This document shows, in pieces, positions 58,685-64,000 of a stretch of DNA of 64,000 nucleotides. The translations under genes were made by a program, and so were the position numbers. The DNA lies in NCBI GenBank assembly GCA_036877525.1, contig JAZGTH010000114.1, positions 1,056,501 to 1,120,500 of the forward strand, given 5' to 3'. Below the pieces are notes generated by a model, which saw only the letters and a program-made list of their open reading frames with translations, was not told the DNA's origin and did not search any database. Source of the stretch: Chromobotia macracanthus (taxonomy: Eukaryota > Chordata > Actinopteri > Cypriniformes > Botiidae). Each line of letters opens with the position of its first letter. Positions within the stretch are counted from its first letter, which is position 1.

Positions 58685-60600
58685 GGACTTCCGGTTCTGG
58701 ATGTGAATGGAGTAGAAGTGTCTAACTCGTGGTCCCTGTAAAAATCTCTTTTATATTAACTTAACTATCCTCTGCCAGTTGTATTAATAGTTTTGTATGT
58801 AGTTTGAAAACATATTTGATATTTAGGGAAGCAGAAAATGGCATCTAAATCAGGCAAACAAGCGACGAAAGATACTACCATCTCCCCCCGAATTCGACAG
58901 GGTGCACAGAGCCCTTGTTGCAAAGCCAAAGCAGGGAGGGAAGCCAAGAGCAGTAACAGTTCACCAGTACCAGATTAAGGAGGCGGTGATGAGAGAGGCT
59001 CATAAGAGAAGAGGATTGTTGCAGTATCGTGGCAAGCTAATTGCTATTTATGACGATTACAGTCCAGAAGTCCTGGAGCAGCGTGCACAATATCGTGAGA
59101 TAATGGCAGAGCTTTACACTCTGGTATTTAAACCATCACTTCTCTTCACTGCAAAATTGAGGATTATTACCAAGAAAGGTGAACAAAAGCTGCTTAAATT
59201 GGTGGATGAGGCCAAGAACAGCTCATCGTAACGCCCTTTAGAAGGTAATTATGGCCGCTTGGTTGAGTTGACCGGTGGAATTATACAACACATATATTTT
59301 CCTTTCCATACTTTTAATGTCATGTGATGGCCCATCATATATAATTAACTTTACACTGCCCGACTTTTTTGGGGCCTTCTGAAGTCCCCCTTCCCCTTAA
59401 AGGATGGTTTACTGTGTACTTGCAAAGTTGGAGTCTAGTGGACATTTCTGTTGACTTCAATATTTCTGTTTCAAAGCTCTGTTGTCTAAGAACATTCCTA
59501 TTTGAGCCAAGCGGACATTTTTCTGTTGATTCCTATAGACTTGGTGCTGTTGTGTTTGACCTGTTTCTTCCTGTTGAGTAATGTTAAGTGCACCTTTTTA
59601 TATGTCTTTTCTTTTGGTTTTACAATTACTATTTTTGATTACATTTCTTGTTTTTTCCTGGTAAGAGTCTTTTTCTTTGCATTTTCACTTATTTTGGTTT
59701 CCTTTATGATTATCTTATTGGTAAAATGCTTATATTGTATTATGGATGGTTAGGCCATGGGTCTATTCATTTGTGAAGCCTACTACATGATGCGTTGATT
59801 GTTTCACATTGAGAACATTCTGTATTAAGGGACTGAGATTATATAAGGTAAGGGGAAATAAGGAAGTGTGTTAAATATTTAAATATTTTTAAATGTAGTT
59901 TTGTTTTTATTGTAATATTTTCTGGGGGTTGGGTTGATTTGGTGGGAAAGTTGGATATTTCTATGGGGTGCATTATGCTGGCTTTACGTTTGTACCAAAT
60001 GATATTACACTTTCTGCAAATTCCACTTTATGCAATAAGAATATAATTTTAGCTAATTTTTATGCCCCTAATTTCGATGATGTCAGTTTTTTTAAACATG
60101 TTCTCTCTTCCTGGGTCTTCCTGGCCTAAATTCTCATTCTCTTATACTTGGAGGTGACTAACTGCTGTCTGGACCCAGTGATCGGCCGTTCATCTTTTAA
60201 GCCATGCACCCCAAGTAAATCCTCTATTTACCTAAAAAGTTTTTTATCGAAATATGTCCGAATGCAACAGATGCATGGCAATTTTTGAATCCCCCAAAAA
60301 GAGAATGCTCCTTTTTGTGTCCATCACTCTTATTCTCAGATTATTTCATTTTGGATAATGCCTTAATTCCCAGTGTTCAATCCTGTGCATACCAAAGTAT
60401 TATTATATCGGACCATGCTTCTCTTATTCTTGGTCTGACTTTTTGGAATTTGCCTTCGCCTAGGAGGAACTGGTGTTTTAATACTTCACCTTTGGCGGAT
60501 GAGAACTTTATTTCCTTTGTTGCTGAACAGATTTCTTTTTTCTAAACATCAATAAATCAATGGATGTTTCAAACTCAGTAGTGTGGGAGGCTTTTAAGGT
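58685..60600 (+). mobile_element. Tx1/L1-like LINE, 5' part (ORF1 and endonuclease remains)
   Basis: ATG at 58838 starts MASKSGKQATKDTT, like L1-type ORF1. The frame then shifts, and 58902-59231 encodes RALVAKPKQGGKPRAVTV, REAHKRRGLLQYRGKLIAIY and DYSPEVLEQRAQY, the C-terminal ORF1 domain, so the middle was deleted. 60020-60540 encodes broken endonuclease pieces (NIILANFYAPNFDD, SIIISDHASLILGL). The matching reverse transcriptase start is at 63595. Confidence 0.8.
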
Positions 60601-60603
60601 GAA

Positions 60604-61860
60604 TGTAACGGAACTAGTTGATTGACAGCAGTGTTTACCTATCAGTATCAGTATCAGTACCTACCAGTATCTCCCTGTTTAAGGACTGATTGGCTGTTGC
60701 CTTAGCTGCGTCACGTCTGACTTTCCCCTCTTGTCCATGTCGATAGTGGTTGCAGGTAAGCGCACTGTGCTTTACCAGGCGGTTATTTTAAAACTGGTTG
60801 AGTGTACATAACTTTTAAAGCATCTTTGTTAATTATAGTGCGTCGTTTTTTTGTTCCGGTGCTGGCATTTATAGCGCTGCTGTGAATTTGTATAAGCATG
60901 CTTGGATTGGGGTAGTATGTTAATGTGGGGTTAACATTGTTGCATGCTAAATAGGTATGATGTCCTGTATCCCATTGTGCTACCGGTGGGCATGACTGAC
61001 AGACCTGTGCCTGTAAATGCTTTATCTGCATGATATTCTGATGGTAAGTGTTTTAAACACGACCATAAATGGGAGTGGGGACAATTATGATGATGATTAA
61101 TAATGTCTCATTTTTGTGCTCGTCATAGGATTATCCCTCTCATTCTATATGGTGATTGTTTGCGGATGTCTTCCGCTTTGTGTTGCTAATGTTCTGCGGT
61201 TTATATTGCCGTACAGACACCGTCATCGCTGCTATTTGAAGGGGACTGTTCGGTTGAGAGATAAAAAAAAATGTGCTCTTCCTCTTTTTCTTTGTTTTTT
61301 TATTCATTCATTAAACCTTTTTTGTTTTCCTTTCAGTTGTGTAAGTAAAGTTTTGTTTTCTTTGCTTTGACTGACATCGATATCCACTTTTGTGTGGAGT
61401 TGTTTATACAATTTATTTCTATTTGTTGTATTTTGCCTTAAGTCAGTTGTTATAGTTTATTTATTCATTTTTGATTTATTGCTGGAGGTGGGGTTCCACG
61501 GGTGAACGGATCTTCCTCCGTGTGGTGGTGGTTCTTCTTTATCGTGTGCTGTGTAACACTGAGTGTTTGGTAGTGTGATCTGAGTGCACTGTGGTGTGTG
61601 CGTGGGAGTGTGCCCGTGTAAAACCAAACTCTTTTGCATCCTGCCGTTGGAAGCCTCGGCCCTGCTGGTACTGATTATTTTATTTCACGTTGTTTTCTAT
61701 TTGATTTTTTTTCATGAATTTTTTTCAGTGTTTTTCATGAATGTGGGGAGAAATCTGGGAAAATATTGGCTAATCAGTTGGCGGGATCCAGCCAAAACAA
61801 ATTATAAATGGTCTTTTAGATAATGGGGAGATCACAACTGATCAAAATTTAGAGACTTCT
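60604..61860. other. Insertion of unknown type inside the Tx1 LINE
   Basis: About 1.26 kb with no reading frame I recognise. It starts TGTAACGGAACTAG and has T-rich, splice-like stretches and GTTGGAAGCCTCGGCCCTGC near 61650, which recalls LTR or leader sequence of a retroelement. No second LTR was found, so the identity is open. Confidence 0.35.
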
Positions 61861-63594
61861 AGAATAGGATAGAATAGAAAGAGCTTTATTGCCAAGTATG
61901 TTTACACACACAAGGAATTTATCTTGGTGACAGGAGCTTCCAGTGTAGAAGTTATAATACAATAAAGTGCAGCAATAGTAGTTTTGTGGATGTTATTGCA
62001 CAGATATGTTATTTACAATATTATTTTCAGGTGTATAGATTATGATTGTTATTTACAGATGTACAATTCGGGATGTTATGTAGTAATATACAGTTGTGTT
62101 TTAATTGTTCAGACTTAATATAGCCTGAGGGAAAAACTGTTCTTGTGTCTGGCGGTTCTGGTGCTTGGTATTCTGTAGTTTTGGCCAGAGGGTAGCAGTT
62201 CAAAGAGGGAGTGCGCTGGATGTGTGGGGTCCGAAGTGATTTTTTTTTTAGCCCTTTTCCTCACTCTGGAGGAATAGATGAAGGATGAAGGTCATGAAGT
62301 TTTGGCAGGGGGGAACCAATTATCTTCTCAGCCATCCTGACTGTCCGTTGTAGTCTCCTGATGGCTGATTTGGCAGCTGAACCATACCAGACAGTTATGG
62401 ATGAGCACAGGACAGACTCGAAGGCCGATTAGTACTGTTTGAGCAGCTCCTGTGGCAGGTTGAACTACTTCAGTTGACGAAAAGGAGGTACAACCTCTGC
62501 TGGGCCTTTTTCACAAAGTCAATGTGATTGTCCCACTTCAAGCCCTGAGAGATGGTCGTGCCCAGAAACCTGAATGACTCCACTGCCACCACAGTGCTGT
62601 CCATGATGGTTAGTGCAGGGAGTGCTGGGGGCTTTCTTCTGAAGTCCACAATCATCTCCACTATTTTGAGCATGTTAAGCTTCAGGTTGTTGTGATTGCA
62701 CGAGACAGCCAGCTGTTCAACCTCCAGTCTGTAAGCAGACTCGTCACCATCCTTGATGAGGCCAATGACTGTGGTATCATCTGCAAATTTCAAAAGCTTA
62801 ACAGAGGGGTCTTTTACATTTACATTTAGTCATTTAGCAGACGCTTTTATCCAAAGCGACTTAAAGGACGAGAGCATTGAACATTTTGTCTTGGAAGGGT
62901 GGCTGCAGGAGGTGTTGGTGTAGGTGTGAAGTGCAGGTCAGAGCGGGTGTGGGGTGTGTGCCTGGGTTTTTCAAGCCTACAGTAAAACTCATTCAGATTG
63001 TCTGCCAATTGTTGATTCTCCACAGATCGTGGGGGTGGTGTCTTGTACTTTGTGATGTTCCTCAGGCCTATCCAGACTGACGCTGGGTCGTTGGCTGAAA
63101 ACTGACATATGAGGTTACAGTATCTGTGAGCTCATCCAGATTGGTGGTTGTGGTTTCAAAAACTCCAGTCAGTGCACTCGAAGCAGCCTTGTAAATCTCT
63201 GCTCTGCTTCAACAGTCCATCTTTTAACAGTCCTTAATACAGGTTTTGCTGATTTCAGTTTATGCCTGTAGGTTGGTATGAGATAATCGGAGAGCCCCAA
63301 GGCTGCATGTGGGACAGAATGATATGCATCCCTATTTGTTGTGTAACAGTGATCCAGTGTATTGCTGTCTCTGGTGGGACATGTAACGTGTTGTTTGTAT
63401 TTATGCAGTTCACCAAAAAAACGTCTGAATAATCAAAAACTGGAAAGATATTATCTGGTGTATGTTGCTTGATGTCAAGGAGTTCGTCTTTGGTGAAACT
63501 TATAGAGGAAGAATGACTAAACACAGAACAAACAAACAAAAACAGAAGAAGAATTAGAGAGCTCCTAACCGAGGCTGCAACCCACAATGCCATC
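61861..63594 (-). mobile_element. Non-LTR LINE with internal deletion
   Basis: The 3' end (- strand) has an AGAATAGGATAGAATAG tail and TTTATTGCCAAGTATGTTTA, typical of one fish LINE family. The reverse transcriptase part starts with the catalytic FADD (about 62780-62791), then LNMLKIVEMIVDFRRKPP and FRFLGTTISQGLKWDNHID. Upstream, LIPTYRHKLKSAKPVLRTVK at about 63280-63220 and a start MALWVAASVRSS at 63593 are joined by deletion of most of the endonuclease. An L2-like tail at 62815-62863 is inserted. Confidence 0.8.
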
Positions 63595-64000
63595 TTGGAT
63601 GTAATCCAATTTTACTCCACTGAAGCCTGTAAACTATTAGAAGAACCAATTTTGATAGCTGCCATTATTTCCCTTCAATCTGGGAAATCCCTTGGACCCG
63701 ACAGTTTTCGGTCAGATTTTTATAAAAAAAATTTCTGCACAGCTTGCTCCTTTTCTGATGACTGTTTTTCTGAGTCTTTTAAGTCTGGTATTCTTACCCC
63801 AACTTTAAATCAAGCATGTATCTCTTTATTGCTTAAAAAGGATAAGAACCCTTTGGATTGTGCTTCATATAGGCCCATTTCTTTGCTCAGTTGTGATGTA
63901 AAAATGTTAGTGAAGGTGTGGACCCTTCTTGTGGAGTACACCCTGATACCCAGTGAAATCGGTAGGCCATGGAGGTGGTGCTTCTTTTAACCTTTAAGTG
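63595..64000 (+). mobile_element. Tx1/L1-like LINE, reverse transcriptase start (runs off window)
   Basis: It encodes LQSGKSLGPDSFRSDFYKK, LNQACISLLLKKDKNP and CASYRPISLLSCDVKML, the first reverse transcriptase blocks of L1-clade elements. It is in the same orientation as the 58685-60600 part, from which it is probably separated by ~3 kb of insertions and a deletion. Confidence 0.85.

Noticed and set aside
59369..59753. Small membrane-protein genes in T-rich DNA
   Set aside because: Hydrophobic frames come from T-rich sequence between the two ORFs of the Tx1-like LINE. No start context or family supports them.

Overview
The window is vertebrate nuclear DNA, most likely from a teleost and probably a cyprinid or relative. 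It has split genes with GT-AG introns, a CpG-rich promoter, and many fish-type transposons: Tc1/mariner, L2 and Tx1/L1-like LINEs, a chromodomain Ty3/gypsy element, a tRNA-headed SINE with an L2-like tail, and many terminal-inverted-repeat elements. I see no operon, phage, CRISPR array or other prokaryotic system.

Two host genes are supported. The first is smc4 (condensin ATPase subunit) on the + strand. Nineteen exons from 3843 to 21843 can be joined, giving about 1063 residues down to the stop. The N-terminal ~225 residues with Walker A lie upstream of the window. The second is kpna4 (importin alpha-3) on the - strand, complete in 17 coding exons from the ATG at 45416 to the stop at 31955. 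It encodes 521 residues, the human length. The genes converge tail to tail. In mammals TRIM59 lies between them; here the ~8.4 kb gap (21.85-30.2 kb) holds only transposon remains.

Layout: 1-3842 smc4 intron made of repeats; 3843-21843 smc4 exons with repeat-filled introns; 21844-30220 intergenic, with a decayed Tc1 copy, L2-like LINE pieces and a 300-bp TIR element; 30221-45416 kpna4 with 3'UTR, including an L2 copy nested in a DNA element and a SINE; 45300-45620 kpna4 CpG promoter; 45620-64000 a gene-free transposon region with a Ty3/gypsy copy, tandem repeats, a 23-bp-arm palindrome, and a Tx1/L1 LINE split by other insertions.

Functionally the genes are unrelated: chromosome condensation versus nuclear import. 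The most useful oddities are an smc4 splice donor merged into a (GT)n tract, two repeat pairs whose copies differ by a precise micro-inversion, a NAGNAG acceptor in kpna4, and nested insertions. I did not find a convincing new biological system.
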